64,000 nucleotides of DNA from Capsicum annuum (Eukaryota > Streptophyta > Magnoliopsida > Solanales > Solanaceae), in assembly GCF_002878395.1 (NCBI RefSeq), contig NC_061118.1, positions 83,751,730 through 83,815,729 on the forward strand. Reading direction: 5' to 3'. Position numbers and translations under genes: made by a program. Shown here piece by piece: positions 55,191-64,000 of the stretch. The number at the start of each line of letters is the position of its first letter. The stretch's first letter is position 1. The notes beneath the pieces are model-generated. The model searched no databases. It worked only from the letters and a program-made list of their open reading frames with translations, and had not been told where the DNA came from.

Positions 55191-56653
55191 CAAGGAGGGA
55201 ACTTACCTTTTGCTTATGCTTTATTGATTATGCGGTGAGGAAACTGCTATCCTTTTAGTTGGGGGTGCCTCTGGGTTTGTGTTGTTTTCATATTTCTAGG
55301 TAACTTTTATGTGGTTTTGATGACATTCTGGATGATGTTTTATTTTTGTTTTGGGATGCTACATTGGGCACTTTGATGGTGCCTACATTTTCATGGATTA
55401 TCATGTGGTTTTACTTTAGTTTTTCTTTTTACGTTAGCTTTATTTTGAGTATAGTGATTCTTGACTAGCCTTGCCCTATGATTGATTGAGTGACTACATT
55501 CTTAAGGGTAAAGCATCGTATTGGGTGTTAACCTATAGATGAAGGGTAATTTTGAGTACCCATGGCATCAAATTCATAAATGCAAGGGAAGTCTAAGTAC
55601 CTATGGCATTGTAAATTTGGGATCAAATTGTATGCCATTAGCAAAGTCTAAGTATCAATATGGTTGGTTTGCCTATATTGAACCAAAAATATGAGAGTAA
55701 GGTTTCAATTGTTGCCATAAGTTAGAAAATTATGTGTGGTGCATATGCAAGACAAATAGCCCCCTCCGTCTAAACTTTTTCAAAAATCAAGGACATGGAT
55801 ATGAGCAACATTGTAAAAAAACTTTTTCTCTTTTTGTGACTCCATAAATTTTTGACTTGTGAATATTGATAGAAACTTTCATCTTTTTCTATAAGTTGTC
55901 TCTAACGGGAGGGGCAATTGAGCCTCCTTCGTGAGTTCACATGCCATGTGTGGTGAGTTAGTTGTCTACATCTTTTGCATACTTGTGTCATCTAGAACTC
56001 TCCCTATTAGTCTCTCAATGCTAATTTGGATTGTATTTGGTTGGAGAAATGACCGTAGGCCTTTGTTATGACTTTTGAAAGCCCACTTTAGCTAAAAAAG
56101 CCTACCCGTGTATAAATGTTATCCCTAGCTAAAAAAGCCTTCTGCAACCATTTGCTTTCTTTGTAACGGTGATTGAAAATAGGGGCAAGCCTATTGTATG
56201 TCACTTGTTACATATAGGGTTCTTGTGTGTGAGAGAGTTTTGCACTTAAATTCCTTCTTGCATTTTTGGAAACTTGGTGGGTGAAATTTTCTTTCTTATG
56301 GGGAGGCATGTGAACAAGTTGAGGTGGGTGATTTTGTTACCTTTCGAGCATTGAGGCAAAGAGGAGTATGGATTAGTTTTGTTCAAAAGTGAGTCACTTC
56401 TAGAGTATTGGTTGTTGTTTCTTGGTTGCTCTTTGAAGTCTTATGCATCCTTAGATATCTCACTTTTATGATGAGGGGTGTAGTGAGATTAGCTTGGCCC
56501 ATGTGCAAGGAGCTACTTGTGGTTGTGACTATGCTTGAAGTTATTGTGATCTGTAAGGCATCTAAATTTGGCATCTAAATTTGGCATAAATGTCTTTTGT
56601 CTCATGGTTAGAGGTAGTGTTTCTTGAGGACAAACAAAGCTTTAAGTTCGGGG
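55191..56653 (+). other. 3' noncoding region and polypurine tract of the Athila-like element
   Basis: No gene. Small direct repeats occur: GTAAGTCTAAGTACC-like blocks at 55585-55640 and GCTAAAAAAGCCT at 56090 and 56130. The stretch TTTAAGTTCGGGG (56641-56653) directly before the LTR is the probable polypurine tract. Confidence 0.6.
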
Positions 56654-56656
56654 TGT

Positions 56657-58126
56657 TGATAAATGGTGATTTACCACTCATTCGCACTCATCATTAGTGC
56701 ACATTACCATGTTATGAAGGAATAAATGAGACATTATTGTGATTAAATGCACTAATATCCCCATGTTGTAGGAATATTGTTTATGAGATGGAAAGATGCA
56801 TATTTGAGCTAAAAAAGATCAAAAGGAAACAAAGAAGTGCAGATGAAGACCTGGAACATACATAGCCTCAGTTTTCGTGGTCGTGGTCTGAGGTTCATGA
56901 TCGCGGTCATTAAATAATGTCAACCAACTGCAAATGTGTGGCTCTGGCTGAGGTCACTATAGGTGCGGTTGCGGTGAAGTCTCTACAATTGTGGCTTAGC
57001 AAAAAAAATACAGCCCAAGGAAAGAAATGTAAATGCACTTAGCTGATCCTAAATGTGACAAAAAAAAGACTCAAACCCTAATCATTATATTCTACAACTT
57101 TTCCCAATTTTTGAACATTGTTCTAGCTCTTAGCCTTCATACTTGGAGAAGAAAATATTCTATTAATTTTGGGTGAATAATACATTGGAGTAGCTTCTTA
57201 GTGAAGGATTATCTCACTCCTATTGAAGATTTGTAGATATTCAAAATTTGAAGTAACATTCACTTAGTCTTTCATAGATCTAATCAATGTAGATTATTGG
57301 TTATATCTTGCTTACTATTTTTATGTGTAGCTGGTTCTTCCTCTTGGTATTATGCTAGATTAGAAAGTAAATATGTGTGGGATGTGATTTGTTTGTGCAT
57401 TTACTAGTTAGTGATGTTTGATTCTACTATTTCTTGAGTAAATTGGTTGGGATTTTTAGGTGAAAGACCCCATCCTTGAAAGAGGGGTTTGGGTGAACTA
57501 TAGGAACCCTCATCATCCTTAAAAGAGGGATGTGGGAACCAAGATAATAGTAGACAATTATTGAGTTTAGTTTGATAATTTTCACTATCTTAGACATAAG
57601 GGTGATTGTGATGTTGACTGTACTTAGGGTACCATCCTAGAAATATGGGTGCCTAATTGAGGTATTAGGTGGTTATGATTGAAGCACTCGTTAGGTACTC
57701 TAAAGGTTCAATGAGTGATACCCTAGAGGTTTTTATGACAAACTAGTCTCAAGGATTTCTAACTTAGCCTACAACATCACCAACAATAAGAATTTACATC
57801 AAGTTATCACATGCTCATGCATATGTCGCCCCTAGGAAAGCATAATCCCAAGACCCGTGCCTAATTGATAAGACTCTAGTTATTCATAACCCCAAATTAA
57901 TACTAGAAAATCCCAAAAAAAAATATTATTTGTGAAATTTCTTCCAAACCCCTCATTTTCATCTTCTTGTTTCTAGGTTTGAATTTAACAAGTATCCATT
58001 ATTTCTAGCTAATTTGATCGACACTCACATTGTTTCTCATGGATTCAACCTCGACTCAAAAGTTGGGTAAATATATTGATGACGACCGCCTTGCACTAAA
58101 ATTGACGTGTAAGTTGAGGGCTATCA
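56657..58126 (+). repeat. 3' LTR of the Athila-like element, 1470 bp
   Basis: Starts TGATAAATGGTGATTTACCA and ends GAGGGCTATCA, so the ends form the short inverted repeat TGATAA/TATCA. The end region GTAAGTTGAGGGCTATCA and the polypurine tract upstream are typical of Athila-like LTRs. It contains a GCGGTTGCGGTGAAG segment near 56965 related to the repeats upstream. Exact ends could shift by up to three bases. Confidence 0.72.
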
Positions 58127-58458
58127 ATTAGAAATTACGATGATAGTCAAATTCGAACTAGTGGTTAATATTTCAAATTGGGGTGTTTAAAGGAGAATAT
58201 AAAAGATTTGAGATTGTAACATTTGTATTCTTATTGATTATGATTTTATCTATAGTAAAAGAGAGACTAGGGTTTTATTTTAAGTTAGGTTGTAACTCTG
58301 AATAGGTTTATCACTATGAAATTTAGTTCAGTGTTCCCTTCTGAAAAAATGACTCTGCTAAAGTTTTTCAACCTAGTTAGTAGAATATCACCCTAAGTCC
58401 TTCTGACACTTGGGGGTGTACTAATGTACTTTCATCATAGACTTTTGGTTGACTTTTT
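58127..58458. other. AT-rich spacer between two LTRs
   Basis: No coding or element signal recognised; may be old flanking sequence. Confidence 0.55.
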
Positions 58459-60600
58459 GAAATGATCCAAAATGTCATTACGGTGAGTGGTTGGTAAATT
58501 TATAGCTTAGATCTCCCATGCTAAATTTGTGAAATTCGGTGCTAGCCTAGTTTTTTAGTGAATTTTTGATGTTGTGTGGTACAGGGAAATCAACTATTTT
58601 TTGTTCTTTAGTTGTGTATTTGATTTGATTTTATGTCAGATGATAAGTTTAGGGAGTCATAGAAGCTTCTAGTGCATAAAATGAGTCCGTAGAACTCGAT
58701 TACAACAATCTCTGCAAAAGGATAGTATGGGATGTTAAATAGGAGAAGTATATCGTTAAATAGGCATAGTGGGAGAAATGATTGAGCTAATGGTTAAGAA
58801 ATGTTGCAACAATAGAAGTACAACTGTAGTAGTGTCACTGCAACAATGAAAATATTTCCACAGTAAAAGGGTGTTTTAGCCTTGGTATCGTTGCAGCATT
58901 AGAATTGTCATTGCAACAATGTTGTTGCAGCGACAAATCCATCATTTCAACAATGATTAGGGAGTTTTATACAAAGAATTTAAATCATAGAATTTTTCAT
59001 TCCAAAAGGTTTAGTTTTTGACCTAAGGTTTAGAGAAGGTAATTTTCACCATTGTTTGGGGTTTTCCGACATTAAGGTATGGCTTTCCATCTTTTTAAAT
59101 TTTGATTACTTTGGTTGATCTCTAGAACTATAAGAATCATGAGCATGGGTAAAATTAAGGTTTAGCCCTAGGTTTAATGAAATTTTGGGTTGGGAATGGC
59201 TCAGATTCACTTATTTTTCACTGTAAGTTGTTAAATTTCACTTCCTAGCATAGAATTGTTCATTGTAATTGTAAAATATAGAGAATTCAAAGAGGTTAAA
59301 GATAGAAGATCCTACAATAATAAACTTGGTTAAGTTCGTGCGTTAGAATTGATGAGTTTGGGTTTATTATGTTTAGAAGTAAAAAATATGGTGTTAAATC
59401 ATTCTCATTTGTTGTTTATAGACCAAGAACCAGTAGAGCTTATGAGAAATGGAAAAGCTTTGGCTAACTAGTGCAATTGGATAATTATACGGGGTAGGTT
59501 ATGGTTTGAAATTAGTTGTATACTTGAATTGACTATATGCTTATATTTGAGTTAGATGATTGTGATTAGCCTTCGGGAATGCTTGTAATTGTTGGTTAAA
59601 ATAATTATAAGGTTTAAGCCAAAATGATTAATTTGAAGGTTTAAGTGTTGATGTATGAACAATGAACATGAATATTGATATTATTATGCTTTATAGAATT
59701 TTGTTGAGGTTTTACCTATTGTGTTGATATTGGAATCGGGTGTCATACGACACAAATTGATATTGTGATTAGGTATCACATTGATACGGTACGTGGATTG
59801 AGCTCGTCCCCTGCAGATCATGACTAAGTATCCCTGCGAACCCTAGTATGTATGTACACTATTTTTAAAACATATTCATTGGTTGTATTGCACATGTGGT
59901 TGTTTACATTGATTATTGTTGATTAAATCGTGTAAGTGTAAGTGCTTGAAGTAAAGGATTAATATGAAGAGTATAGCCAACAGTTTTGTAAGTTGATGTG
60001 ATAATGAATATGAATTAAATTATTACTTGATTATAATTTGTGTATTAATTACTTTTTGCTTTTATTTATCTTATCTATTTGTATGGTGTTAAGTTGAGTC
60101 AGTTGATGATACCTAACAGTACATTAATTTTTCTGATACTACATGTGCTTATTTTATTGTTGTATGTTGAGCGTGTCGAAAAATTTGATACTTGATCTTA
60201 GCTTTAGCTTGTGATTAGCAGCATCAATTCAAGGGTGAGAATCATGTCCGAAAAACCCTTGGATATTCATCATGTTCATGTCCTTTATTTTGGACACTGA
60301 CTTCTTTATTTTTCACTTTGTATTTTGGTTTATGGTTTCAGACTTTGTTTTGGATTAGTAGTTCTTGCAGGTCTAGGGATGTAATAGTTTAGAGGTACTT
60401 CTGCACTTTGGTTATAATTTAGATATTTTGGAGATATTAGATTTATATTACACTAGTCATGAATTTAAGTTAATAAATGGTATTGTGTCTTAGTAATTGC
60501 TTAAGTGTATGATTTAAGTTATTGGCTAAGGGTTAGGTTGATCGGTTCTTCCACTATAAATTTAGGGTAGCTGCCACTCATGGTCATTTGGATTGTGACA
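58459..60600 (+). repeat. 5' LTR of a Tekay/Del-like chromovirus, about 2.14 kb
   Basis: The right end GGATTGTGACA (60600) is certain because a primer-binding site follows. The left end is placed at TGAAATGATCCAAAATGTCA (58459), a diverged form of the TGTGATGACCC-type start of this family. The interior has GCAACAATR repeats (58805-58960: TTGCAACAATAG, TGCAACAATGAA, TGCAACAATGTTG), typical of solanaceous LTRs of this group. The left end is less certain. Confidence 0.65.
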
Positions 60601-60604
60601 AAGA

Positions 60605-60616
60605 TGGTATCAAAGC
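60605..60616 (+). other. Primer-binding site of the Tekay/Del-like element
   Basis: TGGTATCAAAGC begins four bases after the LTR end and differs at one base from TGGTATCAGAGC, the usual initiator tRNA-Met complement in plant LTR elements. Confidence 0.85.
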
Positions 60617-60847
60617 ACTGGGTTATTCTATTTCATCGTATGAGAACAGGTCTACTAGAATCTTGCAAAATAGTACGGTGATCTCTATACTTTTCTTTGA
60701 GAGGCTACCAGACTTTAGGAAAAACTTTCATTTCTTTCTTTTCTTTGTGCTAGTACTTGATTACAATTTGTATTCGGTGATCCAAATTAGCATCTGACAT
60801 CCATTATTATTATTTTGCAGACTATAAATACTCCTTCAGTTAGAGCA
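60617..60847 (+). pseudogene. Leader and first codons of the Tekay/Del-like gag, cut by an insertion
   Basis: After the primer-binding site comes a leader ending TATTATTTTGCAG (60820), then ACTATAAATACTCCTTCAGT at the place where gag normally starts. The expected ATG reads ATA. After about eight codons (NTPSVRA) the sequence is interrupted at 60848 by the terminus of an opposite-strand element. The rest of gag-pol would lie beyond that insertion, outside the window. GAGCA (60843-60847) would be the left arm of its target duplication. Confidence 0.6.
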
Positions 60848-63480
60848 TGTCACGACCCAAAAACCAAAGATCATGATGGACCTAGTCATGAAAAACCTTG
60901 ACAAGTAAGCTTATCACCCTAACTGATATGAACTGTGGAATCAATACCAAAACCCAAGGCTAGATATCTAAAACTAAGTCAAACCAAACATTTGTAATAA
61001 AGGGGAAAGTAAATAACAAAAATACCATCAATTTCCCCAAAACCTGGTGTCATAGTGTAAGAACTACAAAATATATCTCAAATGTCAATAGATACAATGA
61101 TAGTCCAAAAGGATCAAAATTTGTCTCTGAAATACAAAAGAAGATAGAAAATAGATAAGAAGAGGTAGTAAGTCAACTCTGAAAGTATAGATCAACTGCT
61201 ACCTAAAATATACTCCAGATATTGGCTGAATTAGATACCATTCAGTGTAATCGTACCTGGATCTACACAAAAAGGACATAGTAGGGGGTGACTACGGTCC
61301 ACTTGTACTCAGTAGGTATCACAAGATGACTGAGCAAAGAAGAAAATAAAGCATATAAATACACATTATGGGCACATCACTTGCAATCAGAAAATATCTC
61401 AAACAGTAGCCCACACCATCTTCACTAAAAGTTCTATAATATACACATATACCCACAAAAGTATGAGAAAGGAACACAATGGATAGACATCAAATCAAAC
61501 ACATCAAAGAGGTATAAATAGATAGATGTCACATCAAGAACACAAATACAACACAAAATGTACATAGTGTAAAATGTAATAAAGATGATGATGATGATGA
61601 TGATGTGATGCATGAAGTTGTCGCACAACCTCCGTATACACCTATCAAGCTGTGCTCCCGAGGTAGGACCCATGGTAGATTCATCAACCATTACAATCCA
61701 ATACCCATAACACCACTCCAACACATACATCGACAGAGGGTTTTTAAAGATGTCACATTTCAGTCAGAAAAAGACAGTGTTTTCAGTATTTTCATGGTCG
61801 TACAAATGCTTCATGAATGTATATGATATGAGGATGTAATGCTCACAACTAACCAAATTGAGAATTTTTGCAATCCAATGAATTTACCAATCCACGTAAG
61901 CCAAAATCCGCTTAATATGCCAATCATCCATGATCTAATATAATCTATATGCAAAAAGAGCAAAATATTTACAATATGCCATTGATACCACATAAATTCT
62001 AATTTTTAGACTTTATCACCAAAAAGATAGAATCAAGACATATACATACACAAGGCCAACAACATCATATAAGATCTCACATGGTGACACATAACAATTA
62101 ATGTCTCAAAGCCACCAAATAGCAATAACATAGTCCCCCGCATGGGCACAACACAATAATAGATCTCTTTCTATGATTAGTTCCCACACCCATGGCATGA
62201 TTTTATACAAAAATAAACTACCCAACCCAGTCTGAAGAAATCCATAACCTACCTTGAATGCCGAAAATCGGTCCAAAAAGCCTTTACCATGAAGATTTCT
62301 CCTCATGAACTGACCCAAAATCAACTAAAATACACAAATATGGAATAGACGCATTAAAAGGAAGCCAATGATACCCATATTATCAATTTTTAGGTTGGGG
62401 TCACCCCCAAAATGGGTTTTCAAAAAAGAAGGGTGAAATTGGATTTTTAGTCCAAAAATTTAACTCCCACGGTTAAAAAAACTCATAAAAGAAAAACCAT
62501 CTAAAAATGAATTGAAAATGGGGTTTAGATCAAGAAATCACTAAATTAGGCCTTTCAGGCCAAAAATCCCAAAATTTCACTTTTAAGTCCAAGTTTTAAC
62601 AAGATTTAAATGATAAGAATAGAAGAAAAATAACTTAAATAGGGATTTAGAGCTTACCCAAGATTAAAAATGGAAGAAATTACCCAAAAACTCAAAACAT
62701 CAATCTCCAAGTTGCAAAAATAGTGAAAAATCATGAAAAAGAGTGATATAACCCACCCAAGCATCACTTAAGCAATCATCGAGTTACTTAAGAGTGACCT
62801 GGTTTTTCTTATACGATACTCGTCTTGTCATGCAAGCAACTTGGCTTTATCTTAAGCAAAAGGCGCCTACACGATGGGTAGTCGCTTAAGCGTTACCCCT
62901 AGCTTGCTAGCAGGTTGCTTAATCGACCAAAAGGTCATCTAAGAGGGTGCACCGGCTGGAGACTTGGACAATTCCAACTCTCCATGGACCCTTCGAGATT
63001 TATCCAAAATCACGAGAACACGGAAAAAATATGCTAGTAGACGTTTAACTTTGACATTCTGGTTTCAATAAAGATATCAGTTTTTTGAAAAATGTCATTT
63101 TCACAAATTTGACCCCCAAAACCCAACTTCACAACATTCCAAATCGAGGGTCAAAATGAAATATTAATGCCATAAAACTACACTAACCATGTTACCAACC
63201 TTAAATCAATGTACCATAGCTACATGCACAGTCCATTTATCCATCTGACATACAGATCATTAAATGTTGACCGAAGTTAACTATGAATCCTTTTTAACCA
63301 CCAAAAATCCTAAACTCAGACAAATTACACCGAAAAGCATTGAAAACCAAGCCAATCATCCCTTCACCCAGAAATACCATAGAGCAACCACGAGGAGGGT
63401 TAAAATATTCAAATTACACGAAAATAAACATTTCACATAAATCACCAAAAATCAAGTCATTAAATCATCCACTACTAATA
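60848..63480 (-). repeat. 3' LTR (with 3' UTR) of the minus-strand chromovirus, inner boundary unresolved
   Basis: In element orientation it ends GGGTCGTGACA at 60848. Before that it has GTGATACCTACTGAGTACAA (near 61300), GGTTGCTTAATCGACC and related AAGCG/TTAAGC repeats (62770-62940), and a TTTTGACCCTCGATTTGG block (near 63150). I cannot tell where 3' UTR gives way to LTR (somewhere between 63100 and 63480). A GATGATGATGATGATGATGATG microsatellite lies at 61585-61606. Short open frames inside have no support. Confidence 0.6.
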
Positions 63481-63534
63481 ATCTAGTTCGTCCTCAAAAT
63501 AAAGGCAAAGGAAATACCTAAACCAGAGGAAAAC

Positions 63535-63974
63535 TAGGGATAACTACCATGCATATTAGGCTCAACCGCCTAAGTAGCCTAATCTATAGGTCGATGTCTT
63601 CACAGGACCTTAACTACTTGAATATCTCTTTAATCCAACTGCCTAACAACCCTAGCGAGAATGGAGATGGGTTCCTCAATAAAAGACAACCTCTCACCTA
63701 ATTGGACTGAATCCCAAAGAATGACATAAGACTCATTTGGAATGTAATGCCGAATCATGGAAACATGAAAAACTAGATGAACAACTAATAAATCTGGGGG
63801 CAGTGCTAACTTATAAGCCACATCCCTAATTGTCCAAAGAATCTCAAAAGGTCCAATATATGTGCGGCTAAACTTGTCTCTTTTCCCAAACCTCATCACA
63901 CCCTTCACGGGTGACACACAAATGAAGACACAATCACCAATACTAAATCTTATGGCACGAAGTCTACAATCCAC
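63535..63974 (-). pseudogene. Chromovirus integrase C-terminus and chromodomain, broken end
   Basis: The open part (63630-63974) encodes FSIGDCVFICVSPVKGVMRF, GKRDKFSRTYIGPFEIL, VAYKLALPPDLL, VHLVFHVSMIRHYIP and ERLSFIEEPISILARVVRQL, the exact block order of the Tekay/Del integrase GPY/F module leading into the chromodomain. After a stop at 63627 the frame continues with RDIQVVKVL and ends near 63535, with more stops. The chromodomain in this lineage is thought to target integration to heterochromatin. The reading frame continues past the right window edge for a few residues upstream. Confidence 0.88.
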
Positions 63975-64000
63975 ATAGCACTTCTGGCTACTCTGAGCCA

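Larger units (their letters stand above)
51716..58126 (+). mobile_element. Athila-like Ty3-gypsy element, 3' part only
   Basis: A plus-strand 1470-bp LTR (56657-58126) is preceded by a purine-rich tract and, further upstream, by an ORF of the 'putative plant transposon protein' type, which accompanies Athila-like elements. No RT, RNase H or integrase motif is visible between 51.7 and 56.6 kb, and there is no matching 5' LTR in the window. The piece is therefore truncated or belongs to a non-autonomous derivative. The left limit is the junction with the LINE near 51715. Noncoding stretches contain remnants of CGATCGC/GCGGTCGTGG-like repeats (53060-53130, 53650-53760). Confidence 0.65.
60848..64000 (-). 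mobile_element. Second Tekay/Del-like chromovirus, minus strand, inserted in the first; continues past the window
   Basis: On the plus strand it begins TGTCACGACCCAAAAACC, the reverse of the usual GGGTCGTGACA LTR end. Further right, a minus-strand integrase C-terminus and chromodomain-like end (63535-63974) precede this LTR in element orientation. That order (integrase, chromodomain, 3' LTR) is correct for a chromovirus on the minus strand. The rest of pol, gag and the 5' LTR lie outside. It sits inside the leader/gag start of the plus-strand relative at 58459, so the insertion is nested and in opposite orientation. Confidence 0.75.

Noticed and set aside
61434..61826. Open frames on both strands near a GATGATG microsatellite
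   Set aside because: They lie within a chromovirus LTR/3' UTR and match no protein family I know.
1..64000. CRISPR arrays, operons, bacterial origins or phage
   Set aside because: Sequence is clearly plant nuclear; no direct-repeat and spacer structure is present and tandem repeats are contiguous without spacers.

Overview
This window is plant nuclear DNA made almost entirely of transposable elements. The families present (an Ogre/Tat-type Ty3-gypsy element, Tekay/Del-like chromovirus LTRs, an Athila-like element, MULEs, Stowaway-, Tourist- and hAT-like MITEs, a tRNA-derived SINE and a LINE), the AT-rich spacers and the motif flavour of the coding remnants suggest a eudicot with a large genome. 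I lean to Solanaceae, but that is recognition of style and not a search result. I see no intact host gene, tRNA or rRNA gene. The only candidate host coding remnants are a short cysteine-rich peptide locus (about 35.3-35.6 kb, minus) and an LRR-receptor-like fragment (about 44 kb, minus).

Layout. 1-14313: one minus-strand Ogre-type element missing its 3' LTR to the left of the window. It has 3' UTR tandem repeats, decayed integrase, RNase H, RT, protease and gag, an extra 5' ORF, a primer-binding site and a complete 4.48-kb 5' LTR. It interrupts a Tekay/Del-like LTR whose remainder runs to 16472. 16473-17504: AT- and purine-rich spacer. 17885-23488: a 5.6-kb MULE with about 130-bp TIRs and a perfect 9-bp target duplication (TSD), carrying a broken transposase gene. 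24089-27786: a short copia-type element with about 242-bp LTRs. Three Stowaway-like MITEs of one family sit at 17505, 23617 and 28123.

28.7-40 kb is DNA-transposon territory. It holds two copies of one non-autonomous MULE-like family with C-rich interiors and perfect 9-bp TSDs (28745-30259 and 36146-37828), a TIR element containing a Tourist-like insertion with a CAC/ATC-rich interior, a hAT-like MITE next to a paralogous empty copy of its target site, a 240-bp-TIR element holding a SINE with a 13-bp TSD, and a further Tourist MITE. 40.25-43.4 kb is a second, different MULE whose zinc-finger exon is tandemly duplicated (322-bp unit).

46.6-51.7 kb is a minus-strand LINE split by a 2779-bp solo LTR related to the Ogre LTR; the TSD and the resumed reading frame show the exact insertion point. 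51.7-58.1 kb is the 3' part of a plus-strand Athila-like element ending in a 1470-bp LTR. 58459-60847 is a plus-strand Tekay/Del-like 5' LTR, primer-binding site and gag start, interrupted at 60848 by an opposite-strand chromovirus whose LTR and chromodomain/integrase end fill the window to 64000.

The genes do not form a host pathway. What the window offers is a readable stack of insertions: Ogre into Tekay LTR, SINE into TIR element, Tourist into TIR element, LTR into LINE, chromovirus into chromovirus. All element boundaries come from reading termini and target duplications by eye; similarity statements rest on remembered family motifs.
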